A stretch of 64,000 nucleotides of DNA from Pseudarthrobacter sp. NBSH8. GTDB taxonomy: Bacteria > Actinomycetota > Actinomycetes > Actinomycetales > Micrococcaceae. The stretch is taken from NCBI RefSeq assembly GCF_014217545.1, contig NZ_CP043178.1:186001-250000 (forward strand). The letters are read 5' to 3'. Below are positions 29,097-37,384 of the stretch, one piece after another (position 1 is the first letter of the stretch; each line of letters opens with the position of its first letter). The notes beneath the pieces were generated by a model that saw only the letters and a list, made by a program, of their open reading frames with translations, was not told the origin of the DNA and made no database searches. Both the position numbers and the translations under genes were made by a program.

Positions 29097-29208
29097 CCGG
29101 CAAGTCCAGAAATGGTGCCGGCGGCCACCTCCTCTAATTTTTGTGTTTCGGTAACTGGAAGCCTTGACCAATAGCGGACCCCCGCGAGGCACGCTGTAGG
29201 CTCGGCAC

Positions 29209-30156
29209 ATGGCTGATCTACGGCGTCGGACGTTTGTCTTCCGCACGCTGGTTGGCGCGGCGGCCGCGGCCGCTGTTGGAACTCTCGGCACCGGGTGTTC
29301 GCCCGGCGCCGAGCGGGACGGTGCCGCCGGCGGCGGCGCCAAGGGGGATGCAGTGAAGCGGCACAAGTACCAGTACGGCGAGGACGCCAGCCAATGGGGT
29401 GAGCTATTCCTGCCGGAGCTGCCGGCTGGCGGTGAGCACCGCGGCGTGGTGGTGGTGATCCATGGCGGCTACTGGCGCTCGCAGTACGGCGCAGAGCTGG
29501 GTGAGCCGATCGCCCGTGACCTGGCCGCCCATGGCATGGCCGCCTGGAACCTGGAATACCGCAGGGCCGGAAACGGCGGCGGCTGGCCAAACACTTTCAT
29601 CGACGTGCTCGCCGGAATCGACAGGCTGGGCGACCTCGCGGCCAGCCACGCCCTGAACCTTGGACCGGTGGTGGCGCTGGGCCATTCGGCTGGCGGACAT
29701 CTGGCTGCCTGGGCTGCTGGCCGCGGCAAGCTTGCTCAGCTGGGAATGCCGGACGCTGACCGCCAGGTGCCGCGCAAGTCCGACGCCTCCGCAGTGCATC
29801 TGACCGGAGTGGTCAGCCAGTCCGGCCTTCTTAACCTGGCCGAGGCGGAGAAGCTGAACCTCAGCAACGGTGCGGTGAGCAATCTGCTGGGCGGGTCGTC
29901 GTCGAAGTATCCGCACCGCTACCGGTACGCGGATCCGATGAGTGCCCTTCCGCTGGCCGTTCCGGTTGTCGCGGTCCATGGATCCGAGGACTCCACCGTT
30001 CCGCTGGGCCAGTCCGACTCCTATGTCAACGCTGGTACCGCCGCGCACATGCAGACCCGGTTGATCAGGGTTCCCGGGGACCACTACGCCCTGATCGATC
30101 CCAAAAAGCCTGGTTACCGGGCGTGCCGCGAGCTGGTTCAATCCCTTTTGGGTTAG
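29209..30156 (+). CDS. Alpha/beta hydrolase, Tat-exported or lipid-anchored, kynurenine-formamidase-like
   Basis: A 315-residue hydrolase. The N terminus has twin arginines (LRRRTFVFR), a hydrophobic Ala-rich stretch and a Cys in TLGTGCSPG, which could be a lipobox though Gly rather than Leu is at -3. The catalytic core has the oxyanion HGGYWRS, the nucleophile elbow GHSAGGHL, an acid in HGSEDSTVP and His in GDHYALIDP. The overall shape resembles arylformamidase/BD-FAE-like esterases. It stands alone between the IclR gene and the GntR gene; no substrate can be assigned. Confidence 0.82.
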   Translation: MADLRRRTFVFRTLVGAAAAAAVGTLGTGCSPGAERDGAAGGGAKGDAVKRHKYQYGEDASQWGELFLPELPAGGEHRGVVVVIHGGYWRSQYGAELGEPIARDLAAHGMAAWNLEYRRAGNGGGWPNTFIDVLAGIDRLGDLAASHALNLGPVVALGHSAGGHLAAWAAGRGKLAQLGMPDADRQVPRKSDASAVHLTGVVSQSGLLNLAEAEKLNLSNGAVSNLLGGSSSKYPHRYRYADPMSALPLAVPVVAVHGSEDSTVPLGQSDSYVNAGTAAHMQTRLIRVPGDHYALIDPKKPGYRACRELVQSLLG

Positions 30157-30283
30157 ATTCGGGCCCTCCGAGTTAAAAATGTTCAAAAGGTCAGTAACTT
30201 TCGGACATTGGACGTCCCATCTCCTGTACTCTTGAGAGGTAGGACGAGTCGCGACCCTTAAGCGCGGCAAGGAGGAGACCCCC

Positions 30284-31015
30284 GTGGCCATCGCATCGCA
30301 AGAAGTATCGCCCGCCCGTTTCAGCGCGCAGCTCCGTTCGAATGCCCTGCAGACGCGGATCATGGATCTTATTCTGGAGCGCGGCCTGGACGTTGGGGAC
30401 GCACTTCCCACCGAAAGTGAACTCTCCGCCGAACTGGGCGTGGGCCGCAACACCGTTCGTGAATCCCTGAAAGTGCTGCAGGCGCTGGGCGTCATCGAGA
30501 TCCGGCACGGCTTTGGCATGTTCGTTGCGCCCAACAACTTCAGCGCCCTGGTGTCGGGCCTGACCTTCCGTGGCCGGCTGTCCCTCCGCCACAAGGGCGA
30601 AGAAGCCATGGAGCTCATCGATGTGCGTCAGGCCCTCGAGTCTGGACTGATCGGTTCGGCCATTAACCTGCTCACCGACGAACACCTGGCGGATCTGCGC
30701 TCCACCATGGAAGCCATGGAGACCGCCGCCAAGAATGGGGAGCCGCTGCATGATCACGACGCCGAGTTCCACCGCCGCCTGTACGCCCCCCTGAACAATG
30801 AGCTGCTGATCAACCTCATGGATGTCTTCTGGCAGGTTTACCGGAAGATCCACCTGGCCCTCGGCACCGGCCCGGTCAACCTCGAACAGCAGACGCAGGA
30901 CCACTGGGACATCTTCGAGGCCGTGGCCAACAAGGACAAGGCTCTTGCGTCCGAACGCCTGCAGCGCCACTTTGACGGCATCCGCCTGAAGCTCAGGGAC
31001 GTCGCGGCCGCCTAG
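30284..31015 (+). CDS. GntR-family (FCD) regulator, probable amino-sugar/sialate regulator
   Basis: A 243-residue FadR-type regulator: winged helix (LQTRIMDLILERGLDVGDAL, LGVGRNTVRESLKVL, IEIRHGFGMFVA) and a C-terminal FCD domain with likely metal/ligand residues (DHDAEFHRRLY, QDHWDIFEAV). GTG at 30284 follows AAGGAGGAG, a very strong ribosome site. It sits 83 bases upstream of nagB on the same strand, and FCD-type NanR proteins control sialic acid genes in other bacteria. It is therefore a good candidate regulator of nagB and of the nan-nagA operon at 37-47 kb, though a sulfur island lies between. Confidence 0.88.
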   Translation: MAIASQEVSPARFSAQLRSNALQTRIMDLILERGLDVGDALPTESELSAELGVGRNTVRESLKVLQALGVIEIRHGFGMFVAPNNFSALVSGLTFRGRLSLRHKGEEAMELIDVRQALESGLIGSAINLLTDEHLADLRSTMEAMETAAKNGEPLHDHDAEFHRRLYAPLNNELLINLMDVFWQVYRKIHLALGTGPVNLEQQTQDHWDIFEAVANKDKALASERLQRHFDGIRLKLRDVAAA

Positions 31016-31098
31016 CCTGTATTCCCTCTGCCTTTTCCTTAGCTGCCCGCGCTCCGGGCGGATTTAGTCCTGCCCTTTTCGTAGAGAGTGCCTTTGTC

Positions 31099-31866
31099 GT
31101 GGAAATTTTTGTTGTGCCTACCGCCTCAGCCACCGGTTCTGTCGCCGCCGGTATCCTCGCTGCCGTCATCCGCAGCAAGCCCGACGCTGTCCTGGGCGTG
31201 GCCACGGGTGGATCTCCGCTGCCCATCTACGCGGCGCTCGCCAACCACCGGCTCGACATGTCCTCTGTCCGCGCCTTCGCCCTGGACGAGTACGTGGGCC
31301 TGCCCCCCGGACACCCCGAAAGCTATGCCGAAGTTGTGCGGCGCGAAGTGATTGAACGTCTGCACCTGGATCCCGTCAACGTAGCGGTGCCGGAAGGAAG
31401 CGCTGCGGACCCCGAAACCGCCGCCGCTGACTACGACGCCGCCATTGCCGGCGTTGGCGGCATCGACGTGCAGATCCTCGGCATCGGCCACAACGGTCAC
31501 CTGGCATTCAACGAGCCCGGCTCCGCCCTGGACTCCCGGACCCGGGTGGAAGTCCTCACCGAACGCACCCGCGAAGCCAACGCCCGCTACTTCAGCACAC
31601 CGGAGGAGGTGCCGCTCCGCTGCATCACGCAGGGGCTGGGCACCATCCTCGAAGCCCGCCATCTCCTGCTGGTGGTCAACGGCGCGGACAAGGCCGGCAT
31701 CCTGGCCGCCGCCCTCAACGGACCCGTCACTGCCGAATGCCCGGGCTCGGTCCTGCAGCTGCATCCGCACGTGACGGTGGTGGCCGACGAAGCCGCAGCG
31801 TCTCAGCTGGCGAAGGGGTGTGGGCAGGTTGCCGTGCGCGTGTCCGGGGCGGCTGCCAGCGTCTAG
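31099..31866 (+). CDS. nagB: Glucosamine-6-phosphate deaminase
   Basis: A 255-residue enzyme converting glucosamine 6-phosphate to fructose 6-phosphate and ammonia. Diagnostic motifs are GVATGGSPLPIYAAL, FALDEYVGLPPGHPESY (catalytic Asp), and LGIGHNGHLAFNEPGS (catalytic His). The GTG start at 31099 gives the usual length. It completes the sialate/GlcNAc route whose other enzymes (NanA-like, NanK, NanE, NagA) are encoded on the opposite strand at 37.4-41.3 kb. It is probably transcribed with the GntR gene before it. Confidence 0.95.
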   Translation: MEIFVVPTASATGSVAAGILAAVIRSKPDAVLGVATGGSPLPIYAALANHRLDMSSVRAFALDEYVGLPPGHPESYAEVVRREVIERLHLDPVNVAVPEGSAADPETAAADYDAAIAGVGGIDVQILGIGHNGHLAFNEPGSALDSRTRVEVLTERTREANARYFSTPEEVPLRCITQGLGTILEARHLLLVVNGADKAGILAAALNGPVTAECPGSVLQLHPHVTVVADEAAASQLAKGCGQVAVRVSGAAASV

Positions 31867-31972
31867 GCCCTTGCGGGTTGACCTGGCATTCGTGCTGCGG
31901 ATCTGATGTCTCAGCAGTGTTTTCAGTTTCAGAAGTGGCCTGCACTCATCCGGATCGGGACCGCAAGGGCCT
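31865..31972. repeat. 12-bp perfect inverted repeat around an 84-bp spacer
   Basis: AGGCCCTTGCGG at 31865-31876 (starting on the nagB stop) is repeated inverted as CCGCAAGGGCCT at 31961-31972. The whole 31867-32080 interval has no convincing gene; short frames show no family. It could be a remnant of an inserted element, a long-loop structure in the nagB 3' RNA, or chance. Confidence 0.45.
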
Positions 31973-32080
31973 CGCGCGTGCGGTCAGCGCTTCCGCCCAG
32001 GGAAGGGACGCGGTGGTGGCCAGGGTATACGCCATGGTGCTCCTCGAAGTAGTCGACGGGCCGCTGATGAGGCGGGCTGA

Positions 32081-32423
<343 letters not shown>

Positions 32424-32463
32424 TTGGTGGGGTATCCACCTGACCCCTCCCGAGAGGCCTTCA

Positions 32464-33081
32464 ATGACGTCCCCTTCCAAAGCAACCGCCGTTAAGGCAC
32501 TTGCCCCGGAGACCCTTCAATCCTGGTTTAAAGAGCACCGGGACCTGGTGGTAATCGATGTGCGTTCCGCCGCGGAGTTCGAGTCCATGCATATCCGAGG
32601 CTCCTACAATGTGCCGCTCCCGTTGCTGTCCGAGCACACTGACGAGCTCGCCGCCCGGCTTGGTTCACGAGTGGTTCTGGTGTGCCAGTCCGGGGTGCGG
32701 GCCGAGCAGGCCCGCCAGCGCATGGCTACCGTTGGCCTGGACACCGCTTACGTCCTCAACGGCGGCGTTCCTGGCTTCGCCGCGGCCGGCGGCGACGTGG
32801 TCAAGGGCAAGGACCGCTGGGACCTTGAACGCCAGGTCCGCCTGGCCGCAGGTTCCCTGGTGGTTCTGGGTCTGGCCGGGGGCAGGTTCGTCTCCCCGAA
32901 GATCCGCATGCTGGCCGGCGCCATCGGGACCGGCCTGACGTTCTCGGCCGCGACCAACACCTGCGCCATGGGCAAGGCCCTCTCGGCGATGCCGTGGAAC
33001 AAGGCAGCCGCGGAGCCCACCCGAGAAAGCGCCATCCTGCAGCTTCCCGTTCCGGCCGCAGAAGAGGACGCCGCGGCATGA
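32464..33081 (+). CDS. Rhodanese with C-terminal DUF2892-type membrane segment
   Basis: A ~205-residue protein. Residues ~15-110 form a rhodanese domain with the persulfide-carrying Cys in [14 protein letters not shown]. Residues ~125-180 form a hydrophobic hairpin ([34 protein letters not shown]), like YgaP-type membrane rhodaneses. A Cys in the second segment may take part in sulfur transfer. ATG at 32464 follows the CstR-controlled promoter by ~40 bases. It ends with a 4-base overlap into the TauE/SafE gene, so it may deliver sulfane sulfur near an exporter. Confidence 0.88.
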   Translation: MTSPSKATAVKALAPETLQSWFKEHRDLVVIDVRSAAEFESMHIRGSYNVPLPLLSEHTDELAARLGSRVVLVCQSGVRAEQARQRMATVGLDTAYVLNGGVPGFAAAGGDVVKGKDRWDLERQVRLAAGSLVVLGLAGGRFVSPKIRMLAGAIGTGLTFSAATNTCAMGKALSAMPWNKAAAEPTRESAILQLPVPAAEEDAAA

Positions 33082-33836
33082 TTCCGGCCCTGGGTCTGGG
33101 GCTCGTCGTCGGGATCGTCCTGGGCGTAGTGGGCGGCGGCGGGTCGATCATCGCCGTTCCAGCCTTGGTGTACGGGGTGGGCATGAGCCCGGCGCAGGCC
33201 ATCCCTACCTCTCTGCTGGTAGTGGGAGTGTCTTCGCTGGCAGCCCTGCTTCCCCGGATCCGGGAGGGCCTGAACTGGCCCGTGATCGCATTGGTCGGGG
33301 CCGCCGGTATTCCGGCGGCCTGGGCCGGCGCGGCCGTAGGCAAGCTGCTGGATCCGAACATCCTGATGCTGGGGTTTGCCGTGATCATGGTGGCTGCGGG
33401 CATCCGGATGCTGATGAAGCCCCGCGAATCCGAAGGGTCCTGCAGCACCGGCCCACACCGGGCTTTCCGGTCCTGCGCCCCGAAGGCCGTGACAGTGGGC
33501 CTGCTCGTAGGATTCCTTACCGGACTGCTCGGGGTAGGCGGGGGCTTCCTCATCACCCCCGCGCTGACCATCTTCCTGGGCCTGCGGATGAAGCAGGCCG
33601 TCGGAACCTCCCTGGCGATCATCATCATTAACTCCGCCGCCGGCTTCAGCGCCCACGCCGCCGGCTACACCATCGACTGGGCCACCACCCTGGCGTTCGC
33701 GGTCCCGGCCATCCTGGGTTCCGTCCTCGCCGCCCGACTGGCCCGCCGCCTGAAGGACCAGCACATCCGCATATCCTTCGCGGTACTCATCTTCGCTGTC
33801 GCGGCGTGGGTCACCGCCGGCACCCTCACCGCCTGA
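33078..33836 (+). CDS. TauE/SafE-family sulfite/sulfonate exporter
   Basis: A ~252-residue membrane protein with 7-8 helices in two repeated halves, each with the family Gly-rich loop: [17 protein letters not shown] at the N terminus and [18 protein letters not shown] in the middle. ATG at 33078 overlaps the rhodanese stop (ATGA); the open frame upstream is not family-like. In sulfane-sulfur operons such exporters remove sulfite or thiosulfate produced by persulfide dioxygenase and rhodanese. The central loop ([19 protein letters not shown]) carries two Cys, of unknown meaning. Confidence 0.9.
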   Translation: MIPALGLGLVVGIVLGVVGGGGSIIAVPALVYGVGMSPAQAIPTSLLVVGVSSLAALLPRIREGLNWPVIALVGAAGIPAAWAGAAVGKLLDPNILMLGFAVIMVAAGIRMLMKPRESEGSCSTGPHRAFRSCAPKAVTVGLLVGFLTGLLGVGGGFLITPALTIFLGLRMKQAVGTSLAIIIINSAAGFSAHAAGYTIDWATTLAFAVPAILGSVLAARLARRLKDQHIRISFAVLIFAVAAWVTAGTLTA

Positions 33837-33979
33837 CACCACCCAACGAGTACCGCAGGGATCCAGAAATCCCGTCCCGTGGTCGCCCTGTGTGCCTCCG
33901 GCGGCGGCATGGCCGCCTGGCGCCAGGCCGTCGAACCCGTCCGATAACAACAGCCCAGAATATTTCGAAGGAGAATCCA

Positions 33980-34276
33980 ATGGCTGAAATCACCATCACC
34001 GAAGCCGAGCAGCGCCGTAACACGGCCCGCATCCTCGATGTCCGCGAGGACTTCGAGGTAGAGGAAGGCATGATCCCCGGTGCCCTGCATATCCCCATGG
34101 GCCAGCTGCAGGCACGCCTGTCCGAATTGGATCCCGCCGTCCCCGTCATCGCCGTCTGCCGCAGCGGCAACCGCAGCGCAGCAGTGGCTGACGCCCTCAA
34201 CGGGGCCGGCTATAGCGCGGACACGATGGCAGGCGGCATGATCGCCTGGACCCGCGCCGGACTCCCCACCACCTGA
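33980..34276 (+). CDS. Single-domain rhodanese
   Basis: A 98-residue cytoplasmic rhodanese (PspE/GlpE size). The active loop is VCRSGNRSAAVA with the catalytic Cys; the substrate-gate DVREDFEVEEGMIPGALHIP is typical. The ATG at 33980 follows AAGGAG by 6 bases. It lies in the same direction as the neighbours, 143 bases after the exporter gene and 57 before thioredoxin. Likely role: moving sulfane sulfur between low-molecular thiols and the dioxygenase. The 143-base gap before it ends with a short open frame but shows no convincing gene. Confidence 0.93.
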   Translation: MAEITITEAEQRRNTARILDVREDFEVEEGMIPGALHIPMGQLQARLSELDPAVPVIAVCRSGNRSAAVADALNGAGYSADTMAGGMIAWTRAGLPTT

Positions 34277-34333
34277 CGCCCCAGTATCGCCACCAGCCAT
34301 CTAAGACAACGCCCGAAAGGACACGAAAGACAA

Positions 34334-34696
34334 ATGGCAACCATCGACGTCACCGAACAGAGCTTCGCCCAGACCCTGGAGGGCAACGAGATCGTCTTCG
34401 TTGACTTCTGGGCAGCCTGGTGCGGCCCCTGCCGCATGTTCGCCCCCACCTACGGCGCTGCCGCCGAACAACACCCGGACATCACCTTCGCCAAGGTGGA
34501 CACCGAAGCCGAACAGGCCCTCGCCGCCGCAGCAAACATCGCCTCCATCCCCACCCTGATGGCCTTCAAGGACAACACCCTCGTCTTCTCCCAGCCCGGA
34601 GCACTCAACGCCGCCGGACTCGAGGAAGTCATCCAAGCCGTCAAGAACCTGGACATGGACAACCTTCGCGCCGACGCCGCACCGCACCACCCCTAA
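34334..34696 (+). CDS. Thioredoxin
   Basis: A 120-residue thioredoxin with the canonical Cys30-Gly-Pro-Cys33 site (FWAAWCGPCRMFAP), the cis-Pro in ASIPTLMAF and no signal peptide. The last ~15 residues (DMDNLRADAAPHHP) are an unusual His/Pro tail. In this operon it most likely reduces the persulfides or protein disulfides left by the rhodaneses and may reset the repressor. It is one of several expected thioredoxins of the cell, the others lying outside the window. Confidence 0.94.
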   Translation: MATIDVTEQSFAQTLEGNEIVFVDFWAAWCGPCRMFAPTYGAAAEQHPDITFAKVDTEAEQALAAAANIASIPTLMAFKDNTLVFSQPGALNAAGLEEVIQAVKNLDMDNLRADAAPHHP

Positions 34697-34731
34697 CACC
34701 CGCAGCCCCCAACGGAGTGGCATGCCCCTCA

Positions 34732-34760
34732 TTGCCATATACCCCCCGGGGTATTAGAAT
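34732..34760 (+). promoter_or_regulatory. CstR-controlled promoter of the dioxygenase-rhodanese gene
   Basis: TTGCCA (34732-34737), a 17-base spacer, and TAGAAT (34755-34760). The spacer is almost entirely the near-palindrome ATACCCCCCGGGGTAT (34739-34754), the reverse complement of the operator core at 32401-32414. Operator placement between -35 and -10 is the same at both promoters, so one repressor should control both units. Confidence 0.85.
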
Positions 34761-34807
34761 CAGTAAAGAACAAACACCCAACTTCCCCTCACGAAGGAGA
34801 GCGCCAC

Positions 34808-36208
34808 ATGCTTATCGAGCGTATTTACGACGAGGACCTTGCCCAGGCCAGCTACCTGATCGGCTGCCAGGCCAATGGCACGGCCGTCGTTGTCGACGGC
34901 CGCCGCGACATCGCCGTTTACCAGGACTTGGCCGAGAAGAACGGCATGAAGATCGTGGCCGTCACCGAAACCCACATCCACGCCGACTACCTCTCCGGCA
35001 CCCGCGAACTCGCTGCCGCCACCGGCGCGAAAATTTACGTCTCCGGTGAAGGCGGGCCGGACTGGCAGTACGAATTCGACGGCGAACGCCTTTACGACGG
35101 TGACAAGATCACCGTCGGCAACATCAGCATCCAGGCCGCACATACCCCGGGCCACACCCCTGAGCACCTGTCCTTCCTGGTCACCGACGGCGCATTCAGC
35201 GACCAGCCCGGCTACCTGCTCTCCGGCGACTTCGTCTTCTCCGGTGACCTGGGCCGCCCCGACCTGCTCGACGAAGCAGCCGGCGGCGTCGACACCCGCT
35301 TCGAGGGCGCCAAGCAGTTGTTCGCCAGCTTGCGGGATAAGTTCCTGACCCTGCCGGACTACGTCCAGGTCCACCCGGCCCACGGGGCCGGCAGCGCCTG
35401 CGGCAAGGCACTCGGCGCCATCCCCTCCTCCACCGTCGGCTACGAGCGTCTTTACTCTTGGTGGGGCCCCTACCTCGCCACCAACGACGAGCAGGGCTTC
35501 ATCGACGAACTCCTCGAGGGCCAGCCCGACGCCCACGCCTACTTCGGCCGGATGAAGCGCGAAAACCGTGTGGGCCCGGCCGTCATGGGCGAACGCGCTC
35601 CGCTACAGGAACTGAATCCCGAAAAGGTCGCCAAAGACCTCTCCGAGGACAAGGTCACCTTCATCGACACCCGCCCGAACAGCGAAGTCCACGAGGGCAC
35701 CGTGGTCCGGTCCCTGAACGTTCCGGCCGCGAAGTCCGTGGCCAGCTACGGCGCCTGGGTGGTAAACCCGGAGACGGACAAGAACCCGCTGGTGCTCCTG
35801 GCCGCCGACCAGGAATCCGCGCAGGACATGTGGGACCACCTGGTCCGCGTGGGCATCGACAATGTTGCCGGCTACCTCACCAGCATCGACAGTCTGCCCA
35901 CCTTCACACCCAAGCTTATCCAGCCCGAGGACCTCGCCGGCTTCGAGGCGTCAATGGTTCTGGACGTCCGCAACCGCACCGAGCACGCCGCCGGGCACAT
36001 CCCTGGCTCACACCAGCTCAGTGGCGGCCGTGCCATGTGGCACCTCGACGAACTCCCGGCCGAGGGCACCATCGTGAGCTACTGCCACTCCGGCGTACGG
36101 AACTCCGTGGCTGCCAGCGCCCTCCGCCGCGCCGGGTACGACGTCGTCGAACTCGACGGCAGCTACGCCGCCTGGAACGCCTTGCAGAACAGCGTTCCTG
36201 CTGTCTAA
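34808..36208 (+). CDS. Metallo-beta-lactamase persulfide dioxygenase fused to two rhodanese domains
   Basis: A 466-residue fusion like CstB/Blh proteins. Residues 1-240 are an ETHE1-type dioxygenase: THIHADYLSG (His56, His58), AAHTPGHTPEH (His116) and GDFVFSGDLGRPDLL (Asp147). Residues ~255-355 are a rhodanese fold without the active Cys (VLLAADQESAQ). Residues ~365-460 are a second rhodanese with Cys in VSYCHSGVRNS. Such enzymes oxidise glutathione- or mycothiol/coenzyme A-type persulfide to sulfite and can form thiosulfate with the rhodanese. In an actinobacterium mycothiol persulfide is the likely substrate (inferred). Its own CstR promoter lies 48 bases upstream. Confidence 0.93.
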   Translation: MLIERIYDEDLAQASYLIGCQANGTAVVVDGRRDIAVYQDLAEKNGMKIVAVTETHIHADYLSGTRELAAATGAKIYVSGEGGPDWQYEFDGERLYDGDKITVGNISIQAAHTPGHTPEHLSFLVTDGAFSDQPGYLLSGDFVFSGDLGRPDLLDEAAGGVDTRFEGAKQLFASLRDKFLTLPDYVQVHPAHGAGSACGKALGAIPSSTVGYERLYSWWGPYLATNDEQGFIDELLEGQPDAHAYFGRMKRENRVGPAVMGERAPLQELNPEKVAKDLSEDKVTFIDTRPNSEVHEGTVVRSLNVPAAKSVASYGAWVVNPETDKNPLVLLAADQESAQDMWDHLVRVGIDNVAGYLTSIDSLPTFTPKLIQPEDLAGFEASMVLDVRNRTEHAAGHIPGSHQLSGGRAMWHLDELPAEGTIVSYCHSGVRNSVAASALRRAGYDVVELDGSYAAWNALQNSVPAV

Positions 36209-36244
36209 GCAGGCGTAGCGGTGCGAACACCAACTAAGTAAAAC

Positions 36245-36290
36245 CAGGGTGCGGTGGTATGGGCGCGTTCCACCCGTGCCACGCACCCTG
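36245..36290. terminator. Hairpin after the dioxygenase-rhodanese gene
   Basis: CAGGGTGCGGTGG (36245-36257) pairs with CCACGCACCCTG (36279-36290) with one bulged G and a 21-base loop, 37 bases after the stop. Only TT follows, so it may be a processing or attenuating hairpin rather than a full terminator; the next small gene has its own AAGGAG ribosome site. Confidence 0.5.
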
Positions 36291-36320
36291 TTCAGCGACT
36301 CACCAACCAAGGAGAATCAC

Positions 36321-36488
36321 ATGTGCCGGGCAGTGAAATGCGATAAATGCCACAAGACGACATGGGCCGGATGCGGCCAACACGTAGACGAAGTCCTGCG
36401 CGGAGTTCCCAGCTCCCAGCGCTGCCTCGGTCACGCGCGGGAGAGCCGGTCCGCGAGGGGATTTTTCGCCAAACTCTTCGGGCGGTAG
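36321..36488 (+). CDS. Small conserved Cys-rich protein
   Basis: A 55-residue protein starting at ATG 36321, with AAGGAG placed 7 bases upstream. It reads MCRAVKCDKCHKTTWAGCGQ then HVDEVLRGVP, with Cys at 2, 7, 10, 18 and 35: a treble-clef or zinc-knuckle pattern. Similar short MCRxxxCxxCxKTTWxGCGxH proteins are widespread and uncharacterised. Position right behind the persulfide dioxygenase suggests a link to thiol/persulfide chemistry or metal handling, but this is inference. Confidence 0.8.
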   Translation: MCRAVKCDKCHKTTWAGCGQHVDEVLRGVPSSQRCLGHARESRSARGFFAKLFGR

Positions 36489-36494
36489 GGCTCC

Positions 36495-37331
36495 TTAGCC
36501 GCCCCGGAGATCGTCAGCTACGGCAGCCTGCGGCAGTACCAGCAGGTAGCCGGCCGGCATGTCGCTGCTCCAGCGTCGCGGCTCGCGGACCACGAACTGG
36601 GTCGCCAGCTGCTCGGGGGTGAGCAGGCTGTTGGGCGCGGGCGACGGACCCCACTGCCCGCTGCCGTGCGGGTAGAGCGGATCCTGGACGCGGACGCCGG
36701 TAACCGAGAACTCGGGGAACTGGCCCGGATCGCCGAGCGACTCGAACCCGCTCATCACCCACGCGTGGCGGCCGCTCCACATGACCAGCCCGACCGGCCG
36801 GCCCGTGCCGGCGACGGCTCGCGCCGCGGTTTGCAGCGCATCCTCGTAGTCGGTGATGCTGACGACGGCGTATGGACCCATCCCGGCCTCGGTCAGCACC
36901 TCCGCCCAACCGATCGGGTTGGCACCGTTGAACGAGTCGGATGACCGTGCCCGGGCCATCTCCCACAGTTCGTTCTGCTGGGCACGATCGGCCCACGTGC
37001 CGCTCCCGGTCTCGTCAGTGAGGTTATGCGCCATCTGGATGCTCGCCGCAACACACCAGTCAAAGGTGTACTGCGGCACGAAGTCGCCCTCCTGGTAGAG
37101 GTTGAGGGCGAACGCCTGGGGCGCCTCGGATGCCGTGGGCGCCGGGCTTGGCGTGGGGGCCGGAGCCCAGCGCGGGGTAGGTGTGACGTCGTCTGCGGCT
37201 GGCGAGGCCGGGGAGGTCACGAACGAGCGATCCGTGGCGGCGTCGTCGAGGTCCACCACGGCAGTGCAGGCCGTGAGAAGGGACGCCAGGACAACGAGCC
37301 ACGCCAGAAGACGGGCAGGGGCACCGGTCAT
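36495..37331 (-). CDS. C39-like cysteine peptidase lipoprotein
   Basis: A ~278-residue lipoprotein: signal peptide with lipobox LLTAC (Cys22), a long Pro/Thr/Ala linker (to ~residue 72), then a papain-like domain. A possible catalytic set is Cys93 (DWCVAASIQMA), His189 (GRHAWVMSGF) and Asp217 (VQDPLYP), the spacing seen in C39-like peptidases. It would sit on the outer face of the membrane. ATG at 37331 fits the signal peptide. It ends 6 bases from the convergent small Cys gene and starts 54 bases after nagA. Function may be peptide cleavage at the cell surface or a non-catalytic binding role. Confidence 0.75.
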   Translation of the reverse strand: MTGAPARLLAWLVVLASLLTACTAVVDLDDAATDRSFVTSPASPAADDVTPTPRWAPAPTPSPAPTASEAPQAFALNLYQEGDFVPQYTFDWCVAASIQMAHNLTDETGSGTWADRAQQNELWEMARARSSDSFNGANPIGWAEVLTEAGMGPYAVVSITDYEDALQTAARAVAGTGRPVGLVMWSGRHAWVMSGFESLGDPGQFPEFSVTGVRVQDPLYPHGSGQWGPSPAPNSLLTPEQLATQFVVREPRRWSSDMPAGYLLVLPQAAVADDLRGG

Positions 37332-37384
37332 AATCGAAAGTCTAGCGCGATGCGGCAGCCCAGCATCCCGCAATCCGTGCCGCG

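Noticed and set aside
33837..33979. Short frame ending ALCASGGGMAAWRQAVEPVR, faintly thiolase-like
   Set aside because: Too short, no start site, and similarity is only a Gly-rich motif.
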